52,159 nucleotides of DNA from Flavobacteriaceae bacterium (GCA_029252265.1 JAQXBT010000012.1:1-52159), one strand, 5' to 3'. Shown: positions 35,156 through 45,295, counted from the stretch's first letter. Numbers and translations are program-made. Notes: generated by a model not told the origin, from the letters alone.

Positions 35156-37342
35156 ATGTCCACACTTAGATTTCATGCCCTCAAACAATCTTTAGATCGT
35201 TCTCCAACAAAGGTTGCCAAAGAATCAAAACGTTCCGAAATATTCGGAGCCAATGTGTTTGGGTTCAAAACCATGCAACAATTTTTGACCAAAGAAGCTT
35301 TTAATAGCTTAATGAGAGCGATTGACAAAGGCGATAAAATTAACCGTTCTATTGCCGATCAAATTGCCTCTTCAATGAAAGACTGGGCCATGGCCAAAGG
35401 CGTCTCCCATTATACACACTGGTTTCAACCCTTAACAGGTGCAACTGCCGAAAAACACGATGCGTTTTTTGAAACGATTGGAAATGGGGAAGCACTGGAG
35501 CGTTTTGAAGGAAATCAACTGGTACAACAAGAACCCGATGCTTCATCGTTTCCGAATGGTGGCATTCGAAATACGTTTGAAGCCCGAGGCTACACCGCCT
35601 GGGATCCAACATCTCCCGCGTTTATTTATGGAACAACGCTTTGTATTCCCACTGTTTTTGTGGCTTATACTGGTGAAGCCTTGGATTATAAAACGCCCTT
35701 GCTAAGAGCGCTTAATGCGGTTGATCATGCGGCAACAGACGTGGCACGATATTTTGATAAAACGGTCAAAAAAGTGACGGCGTCTTTAGGTTGGGAACAA
35801 GAATATTTTTTAATTGATAAAGCATTAGTTGCTTCTCGACCAGATATCGAAATGACTGGACGAACCCTTTTAGGTCATAGCTCTGCCAAAGATCAACAAC
35901 TCGATGATCATTATTTTGGGACCATTCCAACACGAGCCTTAAATTTTATGCGCGACTTGGAAACCGAATCTATATTGCTCGGTATCCCTGTTAAAACGCG
36001 CCACAACGAAGTGGCACCCAACCAATTTGAACTAGCACCCATTTATGAAGAAGCGAATCTGGCAGTCGACCATAATTCACTTTTAATGGATCTGATGCAA
36101 AAAGTAGCCGATCGCCATCATTTTAAAGTACTGTTTCACGAAAAACCGTTTGCAGGCGTTAATGGATCTGGAAAGCATAACAATTGGAGCCTAAGTACCG
36201 ATACAGGAATCAATTTATTGGCACCCGGAAAAACACCCATGAGTAATTTGCAATTCCTTACCTTTTTTGTAAACACGATTAAAGCCGTACATGATAATGA
36301 AGAACTACTTCGAGCTTCCATTACCTCAGCTACCAACGATCACCGTTTAGGCGCTAATGAAGCACCACCGGCAATTATGTCGGTATTTATTGGCGACCAA
36401 TTATCCAAAGTTCTTCATGAATTAGAAGGCGTCACTAAAGGGAAATTATCCCCTGAAGAAAAAACAGATTTAAAGCTTAATGTTGTTGGTAAAATACCAG
36501 AAATTTTATTAGATAATACCGATCGAAACCGAACATCATCCTTTGCTTTTACAGGCAATAAATTTGAATTTCGTGCTGTAGGATCAACGGCCAATTGTGC
36601 CAATCCAATGACCGTTTTAAACTCTATAGTAGCCCGTCAATTAATTGATTTTAAAGCGGAAGCTGATGAACTCATTAACGCAAAGGGATTGAAAAAAGAT
36701 GAAGCCATATTTAATGTGTTAAGAGAATACATCAAAACTTCTCGAAATATTCTTTTTGAGGGTAATGGCTATGGCAATGATTGGGAGAAAGAAGCAACCA
36801 AAAGAGGGTTGAGTAATAATAAAAACACCCCAGAAGCACTTAAAGTAAAAATAGATCCTAAGACAATTGCCCTTTATGAAAGTTTAAATGTGATGAATAG
36901 GGTTGAAATCGAAGCACGCTATGACGTAGAAATTGAAGCCTATGTCCATATTATTCAAATCGAAGGACGAACTTTAGGAGATATTGCTCGAAATCATATC
37001 ATTCCAACTGCTGTTAAATATCAAAACATCTTAATTGATAATGTAAAAGGCTTAAAAGATATTTACGGCAAAGACTTTAAAAAATATGCTAGCGAACAAC
37101 TTGTTTTAATTGCGGATATATCCCAACGTATCGAAGCGATCAATTCGGGAGTCACAACCATGACGAACGAACGTAAAAAAGCTAATACGATCTCAGATAC
37201 AACCAAAAAAGCAACAGTGTATTGCAATAAAGTAAAGCCTTTGTTTGACGACATTCGATACCATTGTGATAAGTTAGAATTACTGATCGATGATGAACTT
37301 TGGCCGTTAGCTAAGTATCGGGAAATGCTATTTACGAAGTAA
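35156..37342 (+). CDS. glnN: Glutamine synthetase, type III
   Basis: A 728-residue GSIII, the large hexamer-forming-dodecamer class typical of Bacteroidota. Motifs: RSEIFGANVFGFKTMQ near the start, HYTHWFQPLTG, GYTAWDPTSPAFIYG, LGWEQEYFLIDK (metal-binding Glu), HNEVAPNQFELAPIYEEANLAVDHN, GVNGSGKHNNWSLST (ATP/glutamate site) and NRTSSFAFTGNKFEFRAVGS. The adjacent divergent gene encodes a second, unrelated-size enzyme for the same reaction, so the two are probably used under different nitrogen supply. -7 box TATTTTTG at 35117-35124. Confidence 0.95.
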   Translation: MSTLRFHALKQSLDRSPTKVAKESKRSEIFGANVFGFKTMQQFLTKEAFNSLMRAIDKGDKINRSIADQIASSMKDWAMAKGVSHYTHWFQPLTGATAEKHDAFFETIGNGEALERFEGNQLVQQEPDASSFPNGGIRNTFEARGYTAWDPTSPAFIYGTTLCIPTVFVAYTGEALDYKTPLLRALNAVDHAATDVARYFDKTVKKVTASLGWEQEYFLIDKALVASRPDIEMTGRTLLGHSSAKDQQLDDHYFGTIPTRALNFMRDLETESILLGIPVKTRHNEVAPNQFELAPIYEEANLAVDHNSLLMDLMQKVADRHHFKVLFHEKPFAGVNGSGKHNNWSLSTDTGINLLAPGKTPMSNLQFLTFFVNTIKAVHDNEELLRASITSATNDHRLGANEAPPAIMSVFIGDQLSKVLHELEGVTKGKLSPEEKTDLKLNVVGKIPEILLDNTDRNRTSSFAFTGNKFEFRAVGSTANCANPMTVLNSIVARQLIDFKAEADELINAKGLKKDEAIFNVLREYIKTSRNILFEGNGYGNDWEKEATKRGLSNNKNTPEALKVKIDPKTIALYESLNVMNRVEIEARYDVEIEAYVHIIQIEGRTLGDIARNHIIPTAVKYQNILIDNVKGLKDIYGKDFKKYASEQLVLIADISQRIEAINSGVTTMTNERKKANTISDTTKKATVYCNKVKPLFDDIRYHCDKLELLIDDELWPLAKYREMLFTK

Positions 37343-37643
37343 AAAGTATTAAGTAAAGAGTGAAGAGAATTATATCATAGGACAAAAGTTAATTTAGAAA
37401 CCTCTTCTTAAACTGACGATTTATAATGAGCTTGTCCAAATCTCAAAATGCTGTGACTCGAAATATTATTAAATGTATAGTGCGGAGTTCTCATGTATAG
37501 GACTAATTTTGTCTTTTGTATAGGCGCTTTGTTCTACGGTCTTTTCTCTTTCCGTGCTAGGTTTTAGATCTTTCTTCTTTTCTCTTTCCTCTTTTCTTCT
37601 TTTTCCTAAATACTTTCTTACTTTTGCATTATAAATTTTTTTC
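37343..37643. other. Gene-free gap with polypyrimidine tract
   Basis: Between glnN and purM. The first part is rich in AGTAAA/GTGAAG units (37343-37366) like those after metG. From about 37540 to 37622 the plus strand is almost all pyrimidine (runs of TCTTT and CTTTTC). A minus-strand 60-codon frame across the tract is just its lysine/arginine/glutamate-rich translation and I do not accept it. TACTTTTG at 37619-37626 is a likely -7 box for purM. Confidence 0.6.
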
Positions 37644-38822
37644 ATGGGCAACGAGATAAGTAAACGCTACGCACAACGAGGTGTTTCGGCATCCAAAGAA
37701 GATGTACATAAAGCGATAAAAAATATTGACAAAGGGTTGTTTCCAAAAGCTTTTTGTAAAATTGTCCCCGACTATTTAACAAACGACGAAGACTATTGTC
37801 TCATTATGCATGCCGATGGTGCTGGGACCAAAAGTTCTTTAGCCTATATGTATTGGAAAGAAACGGGCGATATTTCGGTTTGGAAAGGCATTGCTCAAGA
37901 CGCCCTCATCATGAATATCGACGATTTATTATGTGTGGGTGCAACCGATCATATCATGCTTTCTTCTACAATTGGACGCAATAAAAATGTCATACCAGGT
38001 GAGGTACTTTCAGCAATTATTAATGGAACCGAAGAACTCATAGAAGACCTCAAAGGATTTGGGGTGACCATTCATTCTACAGGGGGCGAAACAGCCGATG
38101 TTGGCGATTTGGTAAGAACCATTATCGTCGATTCAACAGTGACCGCCAGAATGCCTCGAAATAAAGTGATAGATAATGCCAATATTCAACCCGGCGATGT
38201 GATTGTAGGCTTGGCCTCTTTTGGACAAGCTACCTACGAAAATGCTTACAACGGCGGTATGGGAAGTAATGGGCTTACCTCCGCTAGACATGATGTGTTT
38301 GGAAACTATTTAGCAGATAAATATCCCGAAAGTTTTGATGCAGCAGTTCCAAAAGATTTAGTCTATTCAGGAAACATGAAACTAACGGACTCGGTTAAAA
38401 ATTCGCCAATAGATGCCGGAAAACTAGTACTGTCTCCCACCCGAACCTATGCGCCTATTATCAAAGCAATTTTAGAGAAATACGATGCCCAATCAGTTCA
38501 TGGAATGGTACATTGTAGTGGCGGTGCACAAACCAAAATACTCCACTTTGTGGACGATTTACATATTGTTAAAGATGCGATGTTTCCAGTACCACCACTC
38601 TTTAAATTAATACAAGAACAATCCAATACCGATTGGAAAGAAATGTATCAAGTATTTAATTGTGGTCACCGAATGGAACTCTATGTACAGCCCGAGATTG
38701 CGGAGGAAATTATAACCCTTTCTAAATCATTCAATGTTGACGCTCAAATTGTCGGACGGGTTAAAGCTTCCACTTCCAAAAAGTTGACTATTAAAAGTGA
38801 ATTTGGAACTTTTGAGTATTAG
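37644..38822 (+). CDS. purM: Phosphoribosylformylglycinamidine cyclo-ligase (AIR synthase)
   Basis: Step five of purine synthesis: FGAM plus ATP gives AIR. The 392-residue protein has the PurM fold: YAQRGVSASKEDVHKAI, LIMHADGAGTKSSLAY, GIAQDALIMNIDDLLCVGATDHIML (the conserved D-D-x-x-C-x-G-A region), GFGVTIHSTGGETADVGDLVRT and VHGMVHCSGGAQTKI. It is ~45 residues longer than E. coli PurM (345), a form I associate with Bacteroidota. Followed at 66 bases by prfA. -7 box at 37619-37626. Confidence 0.9.
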   Translation: MGNEISKRYAQRGVSASKEDVHKAIKNIDKGLFPKAFCKIVPDYLTNDEDYCLIMHADGAGTKSSLAYMYWKETGDISVWKGIAQDALIMNIDDLLCVGATDHIMLSSTIGRNKNVIPGEVLSAIINGTEELIEDLKGFGVTIHSTGGETADVGDLVRTIIVDSTVTARMPRNKVIDNANIQPGDVIVGLASFGQATYENAYNGGMGSNGLTSARHDVFGNYLADKYPESFDAAVPKDLVYSGNMKLTDSVKNSPIDAGKLVLSPTRTYAPIIKAILEKYDAQSVHGMVHCSGGAQTKILHFVDDLHIVKDAMFPVPPLFKLIQEQSNTDWKEMYQVFNCGHRMELYVQPEIAEEIITLSKSFNVDAQIVGRVKASTSKKLTIKSEFGTFEY

Positions 38823-38888
38823 GAGCGTTATTGAACCACAGTAAATCCATAAAAAATAGTACTTTTACAACATAATTCTCCATAGTAG

Positions 38889-39965
38889 ATGTTAGAAAAA
38901 ATACAAATAGTTAAGCAGCGTTTTGATGAAGTAAATGACTTGATCATCCAACCCGATATTATTTCGGATCAGAAGCGCTATGTACAACTCAACAAAGAAT
39001 ATAAAGATTTAAAAAAGATGGTCGATCTAGGGCTCATCTACGAATCTTTAATGTCAAATATTGAAGAAGCTCAAGAAATTATATCTGATGGCAGTGATGC
39101 AGAAATGGTTGAAATGGCCAAAATGCAAATGGAAGAAGCCAAAGACCAAATCCCTGCAATTGAAGAAGAGATGAAAGTTCTTTTAATTCCGAAAGACCCT
39201 GACGACGCCAAAAACATAGTAATGGAAATCCGGGCTGGAGCTGGTGGGGATGAAGCAAGTATTTTTGCTGGCGATCTACATCGAATGTATACAAAATATT
39301 GTGAGTCAAAAGGCTGGAAAGTGGAAGTGGTAGATTTTAATCACGGGACTTCCGGAGGGTTTAAAGAAATTATCTTTGAAGTTAGTGGAGAAGATGTCTA
39401 TGGCACCATGAAATTTGAAGCTGGCGTTCATCGGGTTCAACGGGTCCCTCAAACAGAAACACAAGGACGTGTACACACCAGTGCAGCCTCTGTGATTGTA
39501 TTACCCGAAGCCGAAGAATTTGATGTTCAACTCGATATGACCGAAGTAAGAATTGAACGTACAACTTCTACAGGACCCGGAGGACAATCCGTTAATACGA
39601 CCTACTCTGCGATCAAATTACACCACGAACCAACAGGTATGATTGTGAGTTGTCAAGATCAAAAATCGTCTCATAAAAATTTAGAAAAAGCACTTAAGGT
39701 ATTAAGATCACGTTTATACGAAATGGAATTGGCTAAAAAACAAGCTGCAGATTCTGAGAAACGAATGAGTATGGTATCTTCTGGAGACCGAAGTGCCAAG
39801 ATTAGAACTTATAACTATCCACAGGGGCGTGTGACAGAACACCGCATTGGGCTCACCCTCTATGATTTATCGAATATTATTAACGGAGATATTCAGAAAA
39901 TAATTAGCGAACTCATGATGGCCGAAAACACAGAGAAACTCAAAGCAGATAGCGGCGTAATCTAA
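38889..39965 (+). CDS. prfA: Peptide chain release factor 1
   Basis: Releases the peptide at UAA and UAG. 358 residues with the codon-recognising P-x-T loop ([25 protein letters not shown] in place of the PAT of E. coli) and the catalytic GGQ loop ([19 protein letters not shown]). The S-P-F tripeptide of RF2 is absent. N-terminal coiled region precedes. Followed six bases later by pyrF, so the two are likely co-transcribed. Confidence 0.96.
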   Translation: MLEKIQIVKQRFDEVNDLIIQPDIISDQKRYVQLNKEYKDLKKMVDLGLIYESLMSNIEEAQEIISDGSDAEMVEMAKMQMEEAKDQIPAIEEEMKVLLIPKDPDDAKNIVMEIRAGAGGDEASIFAGDLHRMYTKYCESKGWKVEVVDFNHGTSGGFKEIIFEVSGEDVYGTMKFEAGVHRVQRVPQTETQGRVHTSAASVIVLPEAEEFDVQLDMTEVRIERTTSTGPGGQSVNTTYSAIKLHHEPTGMIVSCQDQKSSHKNLEKALKVLRSRLYEMELAKKQAADSEKRMSMVSSGDRSAKIRTYNYPQGRVTEHRIGLTLYDLSNIINGDIQKIISELMMAENTEKLKADSGVI

Positions 39966-39971
39966 TTGTAT

Positions 39972-40790
39972 ATGACAACTCAAGCACTTGTTTCTGAGAT
40001 TAAAAAAAAGAAATCCTTTCTTTGTATAGGACTTGATGTAGATATGACGAAAATCCCCTCTCATTTATCAAAGCTAGAGGATCCTATTTTTGAGTTTAAC
40101 AAGGCAATTATCGATGCAACGCATCATTTGTGTGTGGCTTACAAACCAAATATTGCGTTTTATGAAGCCTATGGGTTAAAAGGGTGGACCGCTCTTGATA
40201 AAACTATTAATTACCTAAACATAAATTACCCTGAAATTTTCACCATTGCAGATGCCAAACGCGGCGATATTGGAAATACGAGCAGCATGTATGCCAAGGC
40301 CTTTTTTGAAGATATGGCTTTTGACAGTGTGACCGTTGCGCCTTATATGGGGAAAGATTCAATAGAGCCATTTTTAGAGTTTCAAAATAAGCATACCATC
40401 ATGTTGGCCTTAACGTCAAATGCCGGGGCTTTTGACTTTCAAACGCTTACTACAAGCGGTCAGCCGCTTTATAAAGCCGTAATAGAGACCTCAAAAGGAT
40501 GGAAAAACGCCCATAACTTAATGTATGTTGTGGGTGCGACCAAAGCCTCCTATTTCGCTGAAATTAGAACCATCGTTCCTGATAGTTTTTTATTAGTGCC
40601 TGGCGTTGGAGCTCAAGGCGGGAGTTTGGCTGAGGTTTGTAAATATGGAATGAATGCTCAAATAGGTCTTTTGGTCAATTCTTCGAGAGGTATTATTTAT
40701 GCGTCTTCAGGTCAAGACTTTGCAGTACAAGCGGCTCAAAAAGCCCAGGTTCTACAATTAGAAATGGCAGATTTAATCCCTAAGGATTAA
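39972..40790 (+). CDS. pyrF: Orotidine 5'-phosphate decarboxylase
   Basis: Final step of UMP synthesis. 272 residues starting [16 protein letters not shown] (ATG 39972; an in-frame TTG two codons earlier is less likely). This is the longer type 2 subfamily: [28 protein letters not shown], the catalytic [23 protein letters not shown], and [13 protein letters not shown] for phosphate binding. Directly behind prfA and convergent with a small hypothetical gene. Confidence 0.95.
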   Translation: MTTQALVSEIKKKKSFLCIGLDVDMTKIPSHLSKLEDPIFEFNKAIIDATHHLCVAYKPNIAFYEAYGLKGWTALDKTINYLNINYPEIFTIADAKRGDIGNTSSMYAKAFFEDMAFDSVTVAPYMGKDSIEPFLEFQNKHTIMLALTSNAGAFDFQTLTTSGQPLYKAVIETSKGWKNAHNLMYVVGATKASYFAEIRTIVPDSFLLVPGVGAQGGSLAEVCKYGMNAQIGLLVNSSRGIIYASSGQDFAVQAAQKAQVLQLEMADLIPKD

Positions 40791-40801
40791 TTACCTCCCC
40801 C

Positions 40802-41197
40802 CTAAATAGTCAGCATCCAGTTTTTTTGTAATTTTTTAAATTTCTGTAATTCCTTCTTTAGAATGGACAAAAATTCACGGCCATCACTATTACATTTTTC
40901 CAAACGATGACAGTTTTTGAACAATCGGTTGGTAAGTCCTTGTATTGATTCAACATGCAGATGCTTTTGTTCAGAAAAACGCTCCTGCTGCACTCTCATG
41001 ATGTGGGGCGCCAAAGAATCTGACTGACGAATGATGTCCCCTGAAAAATAAATAGAATCATCTTCACGTCCATTGGGATTTAAAACAGAAAGATCGGCAT
41101 TCAAATATCCTGAGATCATTTTGGAAAGTGATCCTATCTCAATAGCTTTTTTATAAAAAGCTAAATGCAATTCTGATGAATTTTGAAACGGCAACAT
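40802..41197 (-). CDS. Hypothetical protein, divergent from an Lrp regulator
   Basis: I prefer the start MLPFQNSSELHLAFYKKA (complement of 41195-41197), giving 131 residues; the frame stays open to an ATG at 41245. Predicted mostly helical and charged, ending in a lysine-rich stretch (KKELQKFKKLQKNW). It has no signal peptide, membrane segment or family motif that I recognise. It diverges from the Lrp gene with a 115-base gap, so it is a candidate target of that regulator. Confidence 0.6.
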   Translation of the reverse strand: MLPFQNSSELHLAFYKKAIEIGSLSKMISGYLNADLSVLNPNGREDDSIYFSGDIIRQSDSLAPHIMRVQQERFSEQKHLHVESIQGLTNRLFKNCHRLEKCNSDGREFLSILKKELQKFKKLQKNWMLTI

Positions 41198-41312
41198 TAA
41201 TTTATTCTTTACTTCAAAATTAGAGCAATATATCCTGTGACGCATTTAAAATTTAATGATAAATACGTTTATTCGTTTAATTTTTAATATTTTTATTTAA
41301 AATACATTAGAT

Positions 41313-41753
41313 ATGAAACTTGATGACCTCCATTCAAAAATACTAGAACAACTGCAACGAAATGCCAGAATTTCAAATACGGCTATCGCCAAGCAAGTTG
41401 GCATATCATCACCAGCGGTTACAGAACGTATAAAAAAACTTGAGGATACAGGAATTATCGAAGGCTACTATGCCAAAGTATCTCACCACGAATTGGGTTA
41501 TGATTTTAGAGCTTTGATAACTGTCCGTGCGTTTGTGGGGCGACTCCAACCCTTTTTACATAAAGTAAAAACCTTGGATGAAGTCATTAATTGCTATCGC
41601 ATTACAGGAAACGAAAATATTGTCATGGAAGTGGTCCTTCAAAATCAGCGTCATTTGGAAAAACTGATTGACCAATTGATAACTTATGGCGAAACCAAAA
41701 CACAAATTATTCTTTCAAATGTCGTTTCGAATCATCCTATTTTAAAAAAGTAA
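41313..41753 (+). CDS. Lrp/AsnC family transcriptional regulator
   Basis: A 146-residue regulator. The N-terminal winged helix is clear (LDDLHSKILEQLQRNARISNTAIAKQVGISSPAVTERIKKLEDTGIIEGYYAKV), followed by the amino-acid-sensing RAM domain with NCYRITGNENIVMEVVLQN. These proteins form octamers and respond to amino acids. Possible targets are the divergent hypothetical gene and itself; the effector is unknown. Confidence 0.93.
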   Translation: MKLDDLHSKILEQLQRNARISNTAIAKQVGISSPAVTERIKKLEDTGIIEGYYAKVSHHELGYDFRALITVRAFVGRLQPFLHKVKTLDEVINCYRITGNENIVMEVVLQNQRHLEKLIDQLITYGETKTQIILSNVVSNHPILKK

Positions 41754-41769
41754 TTGTACTTTTAGAGGT

Positions 41770-42381
41770 ATGAAAACACTACTCACTACCGGTTTGGCTT
41801 TGATGGGAATTATTTTTTTAGGCTGTCAATCTCAAAAAAAAATAATAAAATTTGAATCTGAATTTCAATCTGAACAAAATAGTTTTTTTAAAGATGCCTC
41901 AAAATCTCCATTAAAATCAAAGGATTTGAAAGTATTTGAGGGTCTTGATTTTTTTTCTATTGATTCGATGTTTGTCGTAAAAGCGCAATTGAAACGTACA
42001 CCCAACACTTCTTATTTTGAAATGAAAACCACCACAAATCGTGTGACCAGAGAGCGCGTTTTTGGTGTTTTATCATTTACAATAAATGGACAGTTCTTAA
42101 AACTTAACGTATATCAAAGTGAACCTGATATGGATTCGGACACTGATTTAGATTATTTATTTCTTCCTTTTTTGGATGCAACCAATGGAGAGACAACGTA
42201 TGGCGGTGGGCGTTATATTGATTTAAGTATCCCCGCAACGGATGCGCTGATAATCGATTTTAATAAAGCCTACAATCCGTATTGTGCTTACAATGAAAAA
42301 TACTCCTGCCCAATTGTGCCAAGAGAAAACTATTTGGCTTTAGAAATTAGAGCAGGCGTGAAACGTTTTAAAGATCATTAA
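41770..42381 (+). CDS. DUF1684 lipoprotein
   Basis: A 203-residue protein with a lipoprotein signal (MKTLLTTGLALMGIIFLGC, lipobox Cys19). The DUF1684 hallmarks are LKVFEGLDFFSID, YLFLPFLDATNGETTYGGGRYIDL and DFNKAYNPYCAYNEKYSCPIVPRENYLALEIRAG. Conserved cysteines may form a disulfide or bind metal. Family function not established. It lies 16 bases behind the Lrp gene and overlaps crcB by four bases, tail to tail. Confidence 0.85.
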   Translation: MKTLLTTGLALMGIIFLGCQSQKKIIKFESEFQSEQNSFFKDASKSPLKSKDLKVFEGLDFFSIDSMFVVKAQLKRTPNTSYFEMKTTTNRVTRERVFGVLSFTINGQFLKLNVYQSEPDMDSDTDLDYLFLPFLDATNGETTYGGGRYIDLSIPATDALIIDFNKAYNPYCAYNEKYSCPIVPRENYLALEIRAGVKRFKDH

Positions 42382-42749
42382 AAATTTTTTGAAAGAAAGA
42401 ACCCTAAAAATACCGCCAATAATCCAAGCCCAATGGACCCTAAGGTATAGATGAAAAAATTGGTCAAGTCCCCCTCTTTTAAAAACATTTGATTTTCATA
42501 AGTAAAAGCAGAGAACGTTGTGAATCCTCCACAAAATCCAGTCACTAACAGTAAGGTTTGATTTTCGGATAAACTGCTATTTTTTAGGACCATTCCCATC
42601 AATACTCCGATCAATAGACTGCCAATAATATTGACAGAAAAGGTGCCCCAAGGATACCCCTGAGTAGTGCTGTTGAAAATTTTTCCAACTAGGTATCTAA
42701 GTGCACTTCCTGTGCCACCTCCAATAAAGACCAATAAAACCTGTTTCAT
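42378..42749 (-). CDS. crcB: Fluoride exporter CrcB/Fluc
   Basis: A 123-residue dual-topology fluoride channel subunit with four membrane segments. Motifs: GGGTGSALRYLVG, GTFSVNIIGSLLIGVLMG (the pore Asn) and TGFCGGFTTFSAFTYENQMF (the Phe box and central Na+ site). It protects the cell by letting out fluoride. I saw no fluoride riboswitch in the short upstream region (42750-42879). Confidence 0.95.
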   Translation of the reverse strand: MKQVLLVFIGGGTGSALRYLVGKIFNSTTQGYPWGTFSVNIIGSLLIGVLMGMVLKNSSLSENQTLLLVTGFCGGFTTFSAFTYENQMFLKEGDLTNFFIYTLGSIGLGLLAVFLGFFLSKNF

Positions 42750-42879
42750 TTTCTGTAGTTTCCGCTAAATTAGAAATAGATTCCTTAGAAACGAAATAAA
42801 ATGATTTTAATTAGTTAATCAAAATAGGTTATATTCGTGAAAATTTCAAATTTCCTTAACAAACTAAAAATACAAACTC

Positions 42880-44934
42880 ATGAAATTAATTTCTAAAATC
42901 GTGTTGGGTTCTATTGTTTTAACCCAATTATTTTATTCTTGCAAATCGGATAGTAGTTCTGATATAGCGATGGATTCTAACTTTATAACCCTCAATTCTG
43001 AGGCTGATTTTCCAATTAAAGTAACTCAGTTTGCAGACTTGAAAGTATTGCGTTATCAAATTCCGGGTTGGGAAAACTTAACACTGAAAGAACAAAAGCT
43101 TGTTTACTATTTAACCCAAGCTGGTTTATCGGGGCGTGATATCATGTGGGATCAAAATTACCGTCATAATTTAACCATACGTACCGCATTAGAACAGGTT
43201 TACACCACTTTTGAAGGGGATAAAACATCGGATGATTGGGTTGCTTTTGAGGTATATTTAAAACGTGTTTGGTTTAGTAACGGAATTCATCACCACTATA
43301 GCAATGCGAAATTGACTCCTGAATTTTCAGCAGCGTATTTGACATCGATTTTAGCAACCACAAACACGACTTTAGAGGGGGAAGCTTTTGAAGTTATTTT
43401 TAATGATAAGGATGCAAAGAAAGTCAATCAAGCCAAAAATATTGATAACGTTGCGGAATCGGCCGTTAACTTCTACGGTCAAGGCGTAACAAACGCCGAT
43501 GTTGAATCGTTTTATTCGAAAATCGCTTCACCAAACCCCGACAAACCTTTGTCACATGGTTTGAATTCTCAACTGGTAAAAATCAACGGAGAACTTCAGG
43601 AACGTGTTTATAAATCTGGCGGATTATACGGCGAAGCGATCGATGAAATAGTGAAGTGGTTAGAACTAGCTAAAGGCGTTGCTGAAAATCAGGCGCAAGG
43701 CGATGCTTTAGGGTTATTGATCCAATATTATAACACAGGAGATTTACAAACTTGGGATGACTATAATGTTGCATGGACGTCTGCAACTGAAGGTAATATC
43801 GATTATATCAACAGCTTTATCGAAGTCTATAATGATCCCTTAGGATATAGAGGTTCGTACGAAACCATTGTACAAATCAAAGATTTTGACATGTCGGCCA
43901 AAATGGCGGTTTTATCTGAAAATGCACAATGGTTTGAGGACAATTCTCCATTATTTGCAGAACACAAAAAGAAAAATGTTGTGGGTGTAAGTTATAAGAC
44001 AGTTAATGTTGCTGGAGAAGCGGGCGATGCGTCACCAACCACTCCAATTGGTGTAAATTTACCAAATGCAAACTGGATTCGTGCGGCGGTTGGGAGCAAG
44101 TCAGTTTCCTTAGGAAATATTACAAATGCGCATGATAATTCTGGAAGTTCTGGAAGACTTAAAGAATTTGTTCATGACGATCAAGAATACGAATTAGAAA
44201 AATTATATGGTCAACCAGCCGATAAGCTGCACACCGCACTTCATGAAGTGGTTGGGCATGCGTCTGGACAATTAAATCCTGGGGTTGGAGAAACTAAAGA
44301 AACTTTAAAAAATTACGCCTCTACACTCGAGGAAGGACGTGCAGATTTGGTTGGACTTTATTATTTATACAATCCAAAAATACAAGAGTTAGGCTTAGTC
44401 GAAGATTGGAAATCAATTGGGACGACTGCCTTTGATGGATACATCCGAAATGGATTAATGACTCAACTTATTCGATTAAACCTAGGGGATGAGGTCGAAG
44501 AAGCGCACATGCGAAACCGTCAGTGGGTGAGTGCCTGGGTTTATGAAAAAGGACTTAAGGATAATGTGATTGAAAAAGTGATTCGTGATGGAAAGACTTA
44601 TTTCAATATCAATGATTATGAAAAATTACACAATCTATTTGGTCAGTTGCTTCGCGAAACACAACGGATCAAATCGGAAGGAGATTTTGCTGCGGTTCAA
44701 GCCCTCGTAGAAGGCTATGGCGTTAAAGTTGATCAAGCGATTCATGCCGATGTTTTGGAGCGTAATAAGCAATTTACATCAGCGCCTTACAGTGGGTTTG
44801 TGAATCCCGTATTGGTGCCTCAAACAAATTCTGAGGGTGCGATTACTTCAATAGAGGTAAAGTATGTAGCGAGTTTTGTAGGTCAGATGTTGAACTATTC
44901 TGCGAACTATAGTTTTTTGCCAGAGATCAACTAA
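42880..44934 (+). CDS. M49 family (dipeptidyl-peptidase III-like) metallopeptidase
   Basis: A 684-residue lipoprotein: signal MKLISKIVLGSIVLTQLFYSC with lipobox Cys21. The zinc site is the six-residue M49 motif H455-E-V-V-G-H460, with the second motif E484-E-G-R-A-D489 providing the third ligand. It should cut dipeptides from the N-terminus of short peptides at the cell envelope. Database records often mislabel this group as dihydrofolate reductase; nothing here supports that. Monocistronic, ending at a clear terminator. Confidence 0.92.
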   Translation: MKLISKIVLGSIVLTQLFYSCKSDSSSDIAMDSNFITLNSEADFPIKVTQFADLKVLRYQIPGWENLTLKEQKLVYYLTQAGLSGRDIMWDQNYRHNLTIRTALEQVYTTFEGDKTSDDWVAFEVYLKRVWFSNGIHHHYSNAKLTPEFSAAYLTSILATTNTTLEGEAFEVIFNDKDAKKVNQAKNIDNVAESAVNFYGQGVTNADVESFYSKIASPNPDKPLSHGLNSQLVKINGELQERVYKSGGLYGEAIDEIVKWLELAKGVAENQAQGDALGLLIQYYNTGDLQTWDDYNVAWTSATEGNIDYINSFIEVYNDPLGYRGSYETIVQIKDFDMSAKMAVLSENAQWFEDNSPLFAEHKKKNVVGVSYKTVNVAGEAGDASPTTPIGVNLPNANWIRAAVGSKSVSLGNITNAHDNSGSSGRLKEFVHDDQEYELEKLYGQPADKLHTALHEVVGHASGQLNPGVGETKETLKNYASTLEEGRADLVGLYYLYNPKIQELGLVEDWKSIGTTAFDGYIRNGLMTQLIRLNLGDEVEEAHMRNRQWVSAWVYEKGLKDNVIEKVIRDGKTYFNINDYEKLHNLFGQLLRETQRIKSEGDFAAVQALVEGYGVKVDQAIHADVLERNKQFTSAPYSGFVNPVLVPQTNSEGAITSIEVKYVASFVGQMLNYSANYSFLPEIN

Positions 44935-44957
44935 TCTCTCTTAATTCAACACTTATA

Positions 44958-44991
44958 AAAAGTCACTTATCCAAAAAGGGAAGTGGCTTTT
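44958..44991 (+). terminator. Terminator after the M49 peptidase gene
   Basis: AAAAGTCACTT (44958-44968) pairs with AAGTGGCTTTT (44981-44991), one G-U pair, followed by more T. It ends two bases before the convergent small gene. Confidence 0.85.
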
Positions 44992-44992
44992 T

Positions 44993-45181
44993 TTAGTAGC
45001 CTAACACAAATTTAATAGCAGCAATGCCGGCTATAAAGCCAACAAAAGCTAACAATACCCATAAACTTCCTTTGTAATATTTTTGATGTAGGGCGAATTC
45101 TTTGCGATAGGCGTAGATAATAACGCCTGTAAAAACAATGGCAAATAGGATTCCGAAAATTAGTTGTTCTTGACTGAACAT
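44993..45181 (-). CDS. Small two-helix membrane protein
   Basis: Starting at MFSQEQLIFGILFAIVFTG (complement of 45179-45181), 62 residues with two membrane segments (LIFGILFAIVFTGVIIYAY and SLWVLLAFVGFIAGIAAIKFVL) joined by a charged loop RKEFALHQKYYKG. The pattern is protein-like and I believe such small proteins are conserved in Flavobacteriaceae, but no function is known to me. Confidence 0.65.
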   Translation of the reverse strand: MFSQEQLIFGILFAIVFTGVIIYAYRKEFALHQKYYKGSLWVLLAFVGFIAGIAAIKFVLGY

Positions 45182-45295
45182 AATTATGTATTTTAGACTT
45201 ATAAATTGTGTCAAATTTATTAAAAATTATAAGAATCTCAGCATGTTTACCCTCCCATCTTTGGGGGCGTTGAAATGTGTAAAAACCAACCAATT

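Noticed and set aside
37469-37651. 60-codon minus-strand frame rich in Lys, Arg and Glu upstream of purM
   Set aside because: It is the translation of a polypurine/polypyrimidine tract and overlaps the purM promoter and start.
42750-42879. Fluoride riboswitch upstream of crcB
   Set aside because: The short leader lacks the conserved pseudoknot elements of crcB riboswitches that I would expect to see.
42880-44934. Dihydrofolate reductase label often attached to this family
   Set aside because: HEVVGH and EEGRAD are the M49 metallopeptidase zinc motifs, and the protein is a 684-residue lipoprotein.
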